Of a stretch of 64,000 nt of DNA, positions 45,633-53,077 are shown one piece after another; positions within the stretch are counted from its first letter, which is position 1; every line of letters begins with the position of its first letter. The stretch is taken from assembly GCA_015272325.1 (NCBI GenBank), contig JACYLU010000036.1, positions 186,001 to 250,000 of the forward strand, written 5' to 3'. Origin of the DNA: Synechococcales cyanobacterium C42_A2020_086. GTDB lineage: Bacteria > Cyanobacteriota > Cyanobacteriia > Elainellales > Elainellaceae. The notes beneath the pieces were generated by a model that was given only the letters and a program-made list of their open reading frames with translations, had not been told where the DNA came from and searched no databases. The position numbers and the translations under genes are program-made.

Positions 45633-45821
45633 ATGCTGCCATCGAGCCGCTTTTCGATATTAATCGGCATCAATCGACATCAAGTTGACCTGCTGTCCTA
45701 GGACTCCCCCCCGTCCTACTCCCTATGTGTTAATCCCTAAGCTTAAGGTTTACTCTAGATTTTCTACCCGGAGACCCACAGTGAAGTCGGTAGCATGGAA
45801 GTACAGTGGGCAAAGGATATT

Positions 45822-46256
45822 ATGAACAATAGCGACCGGGATATGGCAGCGTCAGAACAAGTTAAACGATACTTAGCGTATTGGTTTCAGCTCGGAAAGC
45901 CACTGGTGGTTGAACCAGACCAGCGAACGATACTGCCTCAGCCGATAATTGTGGGCAATCGCTACAGCCCCGAGTTTGAATCGCTCTGGCAGCAGCTTCT
46001 GGCTTTGGGAGGTCAAGGGTGCTATCTGGAAGGCACTGTGCAATCAATTGCCGACCTGCTCTCCTCTACCTGGGAAATTTCAGATTGCGCCCGCTGCGGT
46101 ATGCCCGTTCCCATCATCAGTTTGGGGGTATCTTCCGCGCCCTGTCCTTGCTTTGATCTACCCACTTGGCCCAACAGCGATCTGCCGCAGCCGCGCTTGC
46201 CGGTTGACGAACGCTCACGCCTAGGTCAGATTCGCGATCGCTTGCGCCCCGGCTAG
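45822..46256 (+). CDS. Small conserved hypothetical protein with Cys-rich motifs
   Basis: The ~144-residue protein is of the cyanobacterial hypothetical type. An N-terminal helix (SEQVKRYLAYWFQLGKPLVV) is followed by a mixed domain with two cysteine pairs, SDCARCGMPVP and APCPCFDLPTWPNSDLP, which may bind zinc or a cluster. AAAGGA precedes the ATG at 45822; an ATG at 45795 is also in frame. It is convergent with ftsE, with only one base between the stops. No function is assigned. Confidence 0.7.
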   Translation: MNNSDRDMAASEQVKRYLAYWFQLGKPLVVEPDQRTILPQPIIVGNRYSPEFESLWQQLLALGGQGCYLEGTVQSIADLLSSTWEISDCARCGMPVPIISLGVSSAPCPCFDLPTWPNSDLPQPRLPVDERSRLGQIRDRLRPG

Positions 46257-46257
46257 G

Positions 46258-47037
46258 CTAGGGTTGAATTCGCACCAATCTACCGTCTCGAATTTGCACG
46301 ACTGCATGGTTTGACATGCGCACCAGATGCTCGTCATGCGTGGTGACGATGACGGTGATGCCGACGGTGTTGAGCTTCCTGAGAATTTTAATTACCTGCC
46401 AGGAGTTATCGGGATCGAGGTTGCCGGTTGGCTCATCAGCCAGCAGAATGGGTGGCGTTCCTACAACGGCTCGGGCAATGCTCACTCGCTGCTGCTCACC
46501 CCCCGACAACTCCTCGGGAAAGCAGTTGGCTTTGTCTTGTAAACCAACCATGCGCAAAGTCGGCTGCAAGCGACGATGGATCTCTTTGCGGGTAAATCCT
46601 TGGGCCCAGAGCACAAACGCTACATTCTCAGCAACTGTGCGGCGGGGAATCAATTTATAGTCTTGAAAAACAATGCCGATCTGTCGTCGCAGCATGGACA
46701 GCCGATTACCGTGTGCTTGCGATAAAGGCACTCCATTCACAGTGACTTCCCCTTGGGAAGGGCGTTCCTCTCCATACAACAGTTTCAGTAATGTTGATTT
46801 TCCGGAGCCAGAGGGACCCGTAACAAACAAAAAGTCGCCGTGGCGAATCTGCAAATTTACATCGATCAATGCTCGACAGCCGTTATCGTATACTTTGCTG
46901 ACCTGCTCTAAATGGATAATGACCTCACCGATCGAGCGAGTCCGTCCAGGGCTAGTCACAGAAGAGTGATCAGCAGCCCGATTGAACGGGGGAATTGGTG
47001 AACGCTCGGTAGAAGCTGGCATAGGCTCAATCATCAA
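46258..47037 (-). CDS. ftsE: FtsE-like cell-division ABC ATPase
   Basis: The 259-residue protein is an ABC ATPase: Walker A VTGPSGSGKSTLLKLLYGEE, Q-loop FQDYKLIPRRTVAENVAF, signature LSGGEQQRVSIARAVVG, Walker B ILLADEPTGNLD and the H-loop TTHDEHLV. The FQDYKLIP and TVAENVAF stretches and the C-terminus (VRMSNHAVVQIRDGRLV) match FtsE, which with FtsX regulates peptidoglycan hydrolases at the septum. An N-terminal ~37-residue extension is disordered. No ftsX lies directly downstream. Confidence 0.88.
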   Translation of the reverse strand: MMIEPMPASTERSPIPPFNRAADHSSVTSPGRTRSIGEVIIHLEQVSKVYDNGCRALIDVNLQIRHGDFLFVTGPSGSGKSTLLKLLYGEERPSQGEVTVNGVPLSQAHGNRLSMLRRQIGIVFQDYKLIPRRTVAENVAFVLWAQGFTRKEIHRRLQPTLRMVGLQDKANCFPEELSGGEQQRVSIARAVVGTPPILLADEPTGNLDPDNSWQVIKILRKLNTVGITVIVTTHDEHLVRMSNHAVVQIRDGRLVRIQP

Positions 47038-47276
47038 ACGGCTATCAACGCAATCAATGAACCACTCAATGGAACACTTGGCACACGATTCAGCAATTCA
47101 TGCACAACAGTCTCAACAATTAATTTAAAAAACGAGGATGAAAAGCCTGGGTTGATCTATGACACCGCAGGAAGAGATTGACAAATAGATTACAGTCTCA
47201 CCTAGTGTACTGAAATTCACTCGGCTTGGAACTATCGTTGCAGCAAATTTAATGCCCCATTGCCCACAGCCATACC

Positions 47277-48023
47277 CTAGGATCCCTCAAAGGTCAGCGC
47301 TCGCCAGGCAAACTTGGGCAATGCCAACATTCGTCGCCAGCGCCAGGGTTCTTGATATAAACGGTACACCCATTCCAAATGATGATTGCGCAACCAGCTG
47401 GGAGCGCGGGTCTTCGTGCCTGCCCAGATATCAAAACTGCCGCCCACGCCAATCCAGACTGACTGCGGGCAAAGATAGCGGTTCTCAGCAATCCATAGTT
47501 CTTGACGAGGCACTCCTAGCCCGACCAGAATAATGGCTGGCTGACGCCGTTGAAGGGTTTGCTTCAGATCGTGCTGCTCGGCGGGCGAGAGAAACCCATG
47601 CACTGCTCCTGCCACATTGAGCTGTGGAATCTGCTGTTGCAAGGCAGATGCCGCCGCTTGACTCACGCCGGGTGCCGCTCCATAGAAAAACACCGACCAG
47701 TTGGGATTGACCTGCGCGGCTTGCCGTAGCAAGGTCTCGGCAAGTTCAATTCCAGGACAGCGCTTCACAACCTGCTTCTTGAGCCACCGCAGATAGAGCA
47801 CTACGCCAGAGCCATCGGGAATCACTAGCTCAGCTTGGCGAATAACATCAGCCAAGGCATCGTTCTGCTCTGCCTGCATGGCCATTTCAGCATTGAGCGT
47901 GACCACATGAACGCCCCGCCGCTGCTGAAGTTGGTTGAGCAGCCAATCTGGGTAGTGCGTCAGCAGATGCACGGGCAACCCCAAAACGGTGGCCGACTGA
48001 GGGCAGTCTTGCACATCAATCAT
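47277..48023 (-). CDS. WecG/TagA/CpsF family glycosyltransferase
   Basis: The ~248-residue protein is a GT26 glycosyltransferase that adds a sugar (N-acetylmannosamine type) to a lipid-linked precursor for envelope polysaccharides. Motifs are VHVVTLNAEMAMQAEQND, LVIPDGSGVVLYLRWL with the catalytic Asp, VFFYGAAPGVSQAAASALQQ and ILVGLGVPRQELWIAENR. The start at 48023 (MIDVQDCPQ) fits the family; the frame is open to 48110 with other ATGs. It is the gene after aroF on the same strand, behind aroF's terminator hairpin. Confidence 0.88.
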   Translation of the reverse strand: MIDVQDCPQSATVLGLPVHLLTHYPDWLLNQLQQRRGVHVVTLNAEMAMQAEQNDALADVIRQAELVIPDGSGVVLYLRWLKKQVVKRCPGIELAETLLRQAAQVNPNWSVFFYGAAPGVSQAAASALQQQIPQLNVAGAVHGFLSPAEQHDLKQTLQRRQPAIILVGLGVPRQELWIAENRYLCPQSVWIGVGGSFDIWAGTKTRAPSWLRNHHLEWVYRLYQEPWRWRRMLALPKFAWRALTFEGS

Positions 48024-48140
48024 GGATTCAAGTTGCCAGAAGGTCCCCATCATTATAAGAACCAACGGCAATTTCGCAGCAGCGCCAAACCGCCTAACGT
48101 CGAAACCCAATTTTTTTTAGGCTTCATAACGAACGAAGGT

Positions 48141-49007
48141 TTAAACAAGCGAAAGCCGGGGGAAATGCCCGGCTCTTGAAAGGGTAGGAATAGATCGCCC
48201 CAAAGCACTTGCTAGCGTCTGTAGGGTCTCGGCGAGGTGAACCATATCGGGTAACGATAGAGCCTGACGCGCGTCTGATATTGACTGTTCTGGCTCCGGG
48301 TGGCATTCGACGATAACCCCATCGGCCCCCGCGGCGATTGCTGCCTTGGCGAGATCCGGCACTAGTTCCCGCTTGCCTGCGGCATGACTAGGATCCACCA
48401 TCACCGGCAGATGGGTGAGCTGCTTCAGAGCAACCACTGCGCCAAGATCAAGAACATTGCGGGTGTAGGTGTCAAAACTGCGGATTCCTCGCTCGCAGAG
48501 AATCACATTGGGATTGCCGTGACTGAGGATATACTCGGCTGCCATGACAAACTCTTCTAGGGTAGCGGCAAGTCCCCGCTTGAGCAGGACGGGCTTATTG
48601 ATCTCGCCAAGAGCTTTCAGCAAATCAAAATTTTGCATATTGCGGCTGCCGACTTGCAGCACATCTGCATAGGTGGCAATCGCTTCAATCTGAGCAATAG
48701 CCATCACTTCGGTAATAACGGGTAAGCCATAGCGCTGGCGGATATCTGCCAAAATTTCGAGTCCTTCCAGTCCTAGCCCCTGAAAGTCGTAGGGTGATGT
48801 GCGCGGCTTGTATACCCCGCCCCGAAGTGCCTGAATGGGAGCATTGCCGAGGTGACTGGCTACTGCTTCCATCTGAGCCAGACTCTCTACGGCGCAGGGT
48901 CCGCCCACAATCAGCAGGGCCTCGCCGCCGATACTGACTTGGTCCGAAATCTGAACAATCGTTTGGTGCTGAGGATAACGCTTGAGCGCCAGTTTAGCTT
49001 TCTGCAT
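48141..49007 (-). CDS. aroF: 3-deoxy-7-phosphoheptulonate (DAHP) synthase, short type I-beta
   Basis: The 288-residue enzyme condenses phosphoenolpyruvate and erythrose 4-phosphate, the first step of aromatic amino acid synthesis. Core motifs are VGGPCAVESLAQ, RGGVYKPRTSPYDFQGLGLE, VGSRNMQNFDLLKALG, LLKRGLAATLEEFVMAAEYI, CERGIRSFDTYTRN and VDPSHAAGKRELV. The ~60-70-residue N-terminal ferredoxin-like regulatory domain of many I-beta enzymes is missing, so the protein itself may be feedback-insensitive. AAGGA lies eight bases before the ATG. Upstream is a tandem aromatic-leader attenuator. The last codons overlap the gene's own terminator hairpin. Confidence 0.93.
   Translation of the reverse strand: MQKAKLALKRYPQHQTIVQISDQVSIGGEALLIVGGPCAVESLAQMEAVASHLGNAPIQALRGGVYKPRTSPYDFQGLGLEGLEILADIRQRYGLPVITEVMAIAQIEAIATYADVLQVGSRNMQNFDLLKALGEINKPVLLKRGLAATLEEFVMAAEYILSHGNPNVILCERGIRSFDTYTRNVLDLGAVVALKQLTHLPVMVDPSHAAGKRELVPDLAKAAIAAGADGVIVECHPEPEQSISDARQALSLPDMVHLAETLQTLASALGRSIPTLSRAGHFPRLSLV
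48144..48174 (-). terminator. Terminator hairpin embedded in the aroF 3' end
   Basis: On the minus strand AGCCGGG and CCCGGCT (48174-48168 and 48160-48154) form a 7-bp stem with a 7-base loop, followed by TTCGCTTGTTT. The aroF stop codon (48143-48141) comes after this T-rich stretch, so the hairpin lies within the final codons. Confidence 0.65.
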
Positions 49008-49104
49008 GGGAGGGGTCCTTGGGTTGTGAGATTAGGTTGAGGTTATGCTGCACACAGATGGTGCTGAAGATGGTGCCGAACAGAACCAGCGGACGATGAT
49101 TCAT

Positions 49105-49135
49105 GAAAAAACCCGGAGCTTGGCAGTTCCGGGTT
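49105..49135 (-). terminator. Attenuator terminator 2 (aroF leader)
   Basis: On the minus strand AACCCGGA (49135-49128) and TCCGGGTT (49117-49110) form a perfect 8-bp stem followed by a six-T run. It starts 23 bases after leader peptide 2 and ends about 100 bases before the aroF ATG. The same AACCCGGA arm can instead pair with TCCGGGT at the leader 2 stop codon. Confidence 0.9.
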
Positions 49136-49158
49136 GGCTGAACACTCGCATGATCACT

Positions 49159-49224
49159 TCACCCGGAGCGAATCCTGGTCCAAAAGTAAAAGCCAAAAAA
49201 CCAGTACCGGAGAGAAGTTGCCAT
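49159..49224 (-). CDS. Aromatic leader peptide 2 of the aroF attenuator
   Basis: A 21-residue reading frame starts at the ATG at 49224 and ends at the TGA at 49161-49159. Residues 7-15 read YWFFGFYFW, eight aromatic residues in nine codons. The final codons (RSG-stop) contain TCCGGGT, which is complementary to the 5' arm of terminator 2. This is the layout of trpL/pheL-type leader peptides: a ribosome waiting for charged tRNA-Tyr, -Phe or -Trp leaves the stop-codon region free to form the antiterminator. No clear Shine-Dalgarno sequence precedes the ATG. Confidence 0.8.
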   Translation of the reverse strand: MATSLRYWFFGFYFWTRIRSG

Positions 49225-49290
49225 GGCAGAATCTGTGAAGAGTTGCAAAAGAGAATGACAAAAAAATCGGGCTGTGAAAGCAACAGCATC

Positions 49291-49324
49291 TAAAAACAAA
49301 AACCGCAGAGGTTAATCTGCGGTT
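49291..49324 (-). terminator. Attenuator terminator 1 (aroF leader)
   Basis: On the minus strand AACCGCAGA (49324-49316) and TCTGCGGTT (49309-49301) form a perfect 9-bp stem followed by TTTGTTTTT. It lies 27 bases after leader peptide 1. The upstream segment GGTTCACC inside leader 1 can pair with GGTGAACC, which shares AACC with the terminator's 5' arm, giving an alternative antiterminator. Confidence 0.9.
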
Positions 49325-49351
49325 CACCAAGAGGCTCGTACGAAAACGAAT

Positions 49352-49411
49352 TCACCCCCGGTGAACCTCCGTAAAAAACCAGACATAAAAATAGTGGCTC
49401 GAGTACTGCAT
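49352..49411 (-). CDS. Aromatic leader peptide 1 of the aroF attenuator
   Basis: A 19-residue reading frame from the ATG at 49411 to the TGA at 49354-49352 encodes MQYSSHYFYVWFFTEVHRG, with seven Tyr, Phe or Trp residues, six of them in residues 7-13. TAGGA lies five bases upstream as a ribosome-binding site. The GTT-CAC-C segment near its end (GGTTCACC) is complementary to GGTGAACC just before terminator 1; a local TTCACC/GGTGAA hairpin over the stop codon competes with this pairing. Its position, content and hairpins fit ribosome-mediated attenuation. Confidence 0.85.
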   Translation of the reverse strand: MQYSSHYFYVWFFTEVHRG

Positions 49412-49457
49412 GAAATCCTAGCTCAAAGCGCTGTTACACAATGTTGCTTTACTGCTA

Positions 49458-49487
49458 ACCGTAGCAAAGACCACAGAACTCCGTCAA
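49458..49487 (-). promoter_or_regulatory. aroF: Candidate promoter of the aroF leader
   Basis: On the minus strand TTGACG (49487-49482) and TACGGT (49463-49458) are separated by 18 bases, a plausible -35/-10 pair. The start point would be near 49450, about 40 bases before leader peptide 1, so one transcript would carry both attenuators and aroF. Confidence 0.5.
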
Positions 49488-49647
49488 GTCCCTGTGGAGG
49501 GCAGTTGGCGTGAAGAGTCGGTGGGTCCAATCGATAAAGGCACGTCAGTTAGGGGGAATACGCCTGCATGACGGGTAGCAATCGTCAGCCCCCGACTCTG
49601 TTGAGTCGCTTCGAGCAGCCGTTTAGTCCAGCTCGATATCCAATTCG

Positions 49648-50208
49648 CTATTCTGCCATCTTGGCTTCAAGCTTGCTCTTAAACAGCTTCATCTTGGCAC
49701 TAATCCGTTCGCCAATTTCTTCTGCTGTGGGGGCAAACCCATTTTTAGTCCCCATCATGTCTTCCTTCAGCTTCATTTTGGTGCTAATCCGCTTGCTAAT
49801 TTCCTCGGCAGTTGGCATGAAATACTGCTTTTTCTGCAGAAAGAACTGTCGCTTCTGTTCCGGCGTCAAATCTGCAAACAGGTCATCTTTAGGCAGCGAC
49901 TTGAATACAGCACTGAGCTGATCTTTTTGATCGGGAGTCAGCGACAGAGATTGTACAATCTTGCGCAGGTTGAGACCGCCCTCCGAGAGAGCCGCTTGCA
50001 ATTGCTGTTTCTGTTCAGGGGTGAGAATGTTTTCAAGCTGGGGCAGAATTTTGGTTTCAAGCTGGTTGAGAAAGTCCTGCTGTTGGGGGGTGAGTTCAAG
50101 ACCTGGAATGTCCATTGCCACCAGCGATTGAGCTTGGGCTACACTCGTCACAGCCAAATTGATCAACATTAACAAACATATAGCAACTACCATCAGTGCT
50201 CGTTTCAT
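49648..50208 (-). CDS. Secreted Spy/CpxP-like LTxxQ-repeat protein
   Basis: The ~186-residue protein has a signal peptide (KRALMVVAICLLMLINLAVT, cleavage near AQAQS) and an all-helical mature part with LTPQQ, LTPEQKQQL, LTPDQKDQL and LTPEQKRQFF motifs, the hallmark of Spy/CpxP-like periplasmic chaperones. The C-terminal part holds two copies of a PTAEEIxxRISxKMKL repeat. GGAGAT precedes the ATG at 50208. It probably acts in the periplasm against envelope or metal stress; no metal-binding His cluster is seen. Confidence 0.8.
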   Translation of the reverse strand: MKRALMVVAICLLMLINLAVTSVAQAQSLVAMDIPGLELTPQQQDFLNQLETKILPQLENILTPEQKQQLQAALSEGGLNLRKIVQSLSLTPDQKDQLSAVFKSLPKDDLFADLTPEQKRQFFLQKKQYFMPTAEEISKRISTKMKLKEDMMGTKNGFAPTAEEIGERISAKMKLFKSKLEAKMAE

Positions 50209-50366
50209 CGGGATCTCCAAAGTGTGCACAACAGGGCTTATGTCGTTACTGGTTTATGTCGTTACTCAGAAGACTAAGCCAATCATTCATTCGCTCTATC
50301 AAACGCTCTATCAAACTGTAGAAGGTTAGTCGATCAAGTTCCCAAAACTTCAGGAAATCTCAGGAT

Positions 50367-51158
50367 TTAGGCTGCCGACGACCGACGGCTATGCTCCGCG
50401 TAGGCTGCAACCGCGAGCACCGAAATCACAATGACCGGGAAGATCAGGCTCCACCACGTTTCCGATGCCAGGATGAAATACACAGCCCCCAACCCACCCA
50501 GCGCAAAGCCAGCAATTACCGGAAACACTCGACTCAGGCGCTCTAGAGCTTCCTCAGCCTCTGGGTTACCAGTCTCGCCTGCCGATGCCGTTAGCTTAGC
50601 AACGCAGAACTGCACCAGATCCAACGTCAACTGAGTCGTGTTGCCCGTCATCACCGTGGTGGGGATATAGCTCTTGAATACTCCCTTAGCTTCTTTCATC
50701 AAGGCATTCTGAATCGCCATGGCTACGACGCCGGCCATTGCAATTGGAAAGATCAGGTCTTCCTGCACATCCACTAACAGCGACGGGGAAAGGCTAGTCC
50801 CCACAATTAAAAAAACGACCAACGCGATCGCCTCTGCCGTCAGCAGCACTGCGAAGACTGGCCAGTGTTTGTGGCGGGCATAGCGCGCTAGCAGTGAGGT
50901 TAACGCCACCGTCACCATGAACACCGGAATGACCGATAGGCGAGTCACTGTACTGCCTTCATCCGCAGCGACAAACGATGACCCAGCCAAGGCAATATTC
51001 CCGGTGACATGAGCGGTAAAAATGCCAAACAGAATAATAAACGCGGAAGTATCGACAAATCCTGCTACCCAACTCAGCAGAAACCCTGCCGGGCCATCGC
51101 TGATTAGGAAGGCGCTGAGGCTAAAGGGTTCGTCAGTTCCCGGTGAACTTACAGCCAT
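50367..51158 (-). CDS. YoaK family (DUF1275) membrane protein
   Basis: The 263-residue protein has about six membrane segments and the DUF1275 signature: LLSWVAGFVDTSAFIILFGIFTAHVTGN near the start and IAMAGVVAMAIQNALM with the conserved VMTGNTTQLTLDL later. The family is a predicted transporter or channel group without a proven substrate. Nothing in the neighbourhood suggests one: the flanking genes are a Spy-like protein and an amidase. Confidence 0.85.
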   Translation of the reverse strand: MAVSSPGTDEPFSLSAFLISDGPAGFLLSWVAGFVDTSAFIILFGIFTAHVTGNIALAGSSFVAADEGSTVTRLSVIPVFMVTVALTSLLARYARHKHWPVFAVLLTAEAIALVVFLIVGTSLSPSLLVDVQEDLIFPIAMAGVVAMAIQNALMKEAKGVFKSYIPTTVMTGNTTQLTLDLVQFCVAKLTASAGETGNPEAEEALERLSRVFPVIAGFALGGLGAVYFILASETWWSLIFPVIVISVLAVAAYAEHSRRSSAA

Positions 51159-51316
51159 GAGGCTCTCCCTTGCAGCTGCACGGTAAACGCAGAAGATAGA
51201 ATGCAGCCCATCAGCGACAATATCAGATGTGGTTCATCCTATTGGTAGCAGATGCCACTGCGGGTTATTTCCCTTTGTGGAAGAGCCAAGCCTAGCGCCC
51301 CTATCCCGTTCTTTTC

Positions 51317-52504
51317 TTACTCGTTTCCAGCAGCAGGTCTCTGCCCTTCAACGACTCGTGGGTAACTATGCAGCAGGCTGAAGAACTTGGCGGTATCGAA
51401 GCTGCGGGGATCAATGCGCGACCCCGAGCGATCAACATCGCGGTGCGTGGTAATCCGATCGTCAGTAACGCTGGTGTGGGCTACTAGCCAAGCTAGCGAC
51501 TGATACTGCTGCTCGGTGTAGCCGCTATGAGTCTCGCCGTTGTTATCACCGTCTGGAGGGGTTTCCAGCGAGATGTGATAGGCGAAGTTGTTCACCGACG
51601 GCGGAAACTGGCGATGGGTACGCACGGCTTCTGGTCCGTTGGGACCGTTGAAGACGGAATTGCCTGCGCCGAAAGCTCGCTTTTCTGGCGGCACAATGTA
51701 AACCACTGTACCGTCGCGGCGAATGATGCTGTGGTAGCTCGATTGGTCGCTTTCTTGGTAATGGGGTGTCTGGAAGGTATTAATGGCGCTGTCGGCAGTG
51801 CCCACAGTTTCGTGCAGCACGATCAGCGGTTGATTGTTCACCGGCTTGCCGAAGATGTCTTTGGCGTAGCGGTCGCCGTAATTGGTGGGGTGAGCAGGAG
51901 CGGCTTGCTGGGGCGGTATGTAACCCGAAGGCACTAAATTGGTCAGAGCGCTCGGCACCGGCGAGACCGGGTTGGGCGAGGCCACAGGGGTTGCAGGACG
52001 AGGAGGCACATGTCCACGAACAGGCGGAGCAGACTTGGGCTGGACGTTCGGAGATGGCGAAACAGTAGGAGTAGAAGGCTTGGCCGAAGATTTGGCGGGC
52101 ACCGACTGCTGCGAGGGTGGTGAAGCCGTCGGGGATGCAGGAGGAGCGATGGGCAACCCACCCCAACCTCGGAACGGCGATGACTGATTTGCGATCTCTG
52201 GTAATGGGGCTGTGGACGGCGATGGCTGCCCACCATTAAAATCCACACGAGCAATAGCCTGAATACCGCCGAGCACGAGGACCGCCATCAGAGCCGCCAG
52301 TCCCAAAGCCGCAAACTGAAGTGTTGCCACCTGTACGCTGCGCGGTCGCATCGCTTCCCAACGAGCGGCTATGGCCTCAGCGCCGACCTGACCCAAGCGG
52401 CGCAACCGGATGATCCATGAGTGTACGGTAGACTGAACAAACTGAACCCAATCGCGAACAGAGGTTCTTAGCCGCGATATCACCGCTTGAATGTCGAATT
52501 TCAT
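51317..52504 (-). CDS. Membrane-anchored N-acetylmuramoyl-L-alanine amidase (Amidase_2)
   Basis: The 395-residue protein has a ~60-residue basic cytoplasmic N-terminus, one membrane segment (LQFAALGLAALMAVLVLGGI), a ~120-residue Pro/Ser/Ala linker and a C-terminal Amidase_2 (AmpD/T7 lysozyme-like) domain. The zinc-site residues are seen in PLIVLHETVG and ITTHRDVDRSGSRIDPRSFD, with YHSIIRRDGTVVYIVP and the NFAYHISLE segment between. It cleaves the amide bond between muramic acid and the stem peptide. Such anchored amidases act in wall remodelling or recycling. The long linker could span the peptidoglycan. Confidence 0.9.
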   Translation of the reverse strand: MKFDIQAVISRLRTSVRDWVQFVQSTVHSWIIRLRRLGQVGAEAIAARWEAMRPRSVQVATLQFAALGLAALMAVLVLGGIQAIARVDFNGGQPSPSTAPLPEIANQSSPFRGWGGLPIAPPASPTASPPSQQSVPAKSSAKPSTPTVSPSPNVQPKSAPPVRGHVPPRPATPVASPNPVSPVPSALTNLVPSGYIPPQQAAPAHPTNYGDRYAKDIFGKPVNNQPLIVLHETVGTADSAINTFQTPHYQESDQSSYHSIIRRDGTVVYIVPPEKRAFGAGNSVFNGPNGPEAVRTHRQFPPSVNNFAYHISLETPPDGDNNGETHSGYTEQQYQSLAWLVAHTSVTDDRITTHRDVDRSGSRIDPRSFDTAKFFSLLHSYPRVVEGQRPAAGNE

Positions 52505-53077
52505 ACTCTCACACCAACAGTGCCACTATCGTCCCTTGGCGGGATAGCTTGGATAAGTGCGATCGGCTACAGATCGTTCTCCCCATCAGCCTGACCATGA
52601 CCTCGATCATAAATGGAACCTTGGGGCAGCGGTTCCCCCAAAGCCTGGCTGTCATCCTCCCTGCCGATCGCTGGATGAGGGAGGCTAGTCCACGGTCACA
52701 CGGTCAGCGAGGCAAGCGGTTTCTAGATAGGCAAAACCCGAGTACCACTATCGCATAGATCATCCCAGCATAGATAATGGCATAGAACCCAGCGCACGAC
52801 GTTCCATAGCCGGCTCACCTTCCGCAGGAGGAACCAGAAGCCGCTACAATCCTTTAATGCTGACTGGCAATTCTATTAATCAATTCTGCAAACCATCTGC
52901 GTAAACCATCTGCAAATCAAAGGACCCACTGCTAGGTCGCGGCACAATCTCTGCTCTAAGGCAGCTTTCTTCGGTGTCTTAGCCGATTTGAGGTTAGAGT
53001 TTTAGAAATATTGATTGCTAGAATTGACATCCAGTTTAGACCTATCAAATCAAAGCAAGCGTTCAACTTCCTGACCC
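52505..53077. other. Divergent region amidase / pdhB
   Basis: About 570 bp without a supported gene. GCATAGAT occurs twice around 52753-52775, in a stretch rich in ATGCTATG-type words. The AT-rich end near 53000-53070 probably carries the pdhB promoter. No RNA family recognised. Confidence 0.4.

Noticed and set aside
49045-49293. 82-codon plus-strand and 62-codon minus-strand open frames across the aroF leader
   Set aside because: Both run straight through the terminator hairpins. The leader-peptide interpretation explains the region better.
52549-52758. 69-codon open frame in the amidase-pdhB region
   Set aside because: No ribosome-binding site, no family, and atypical residue composition.
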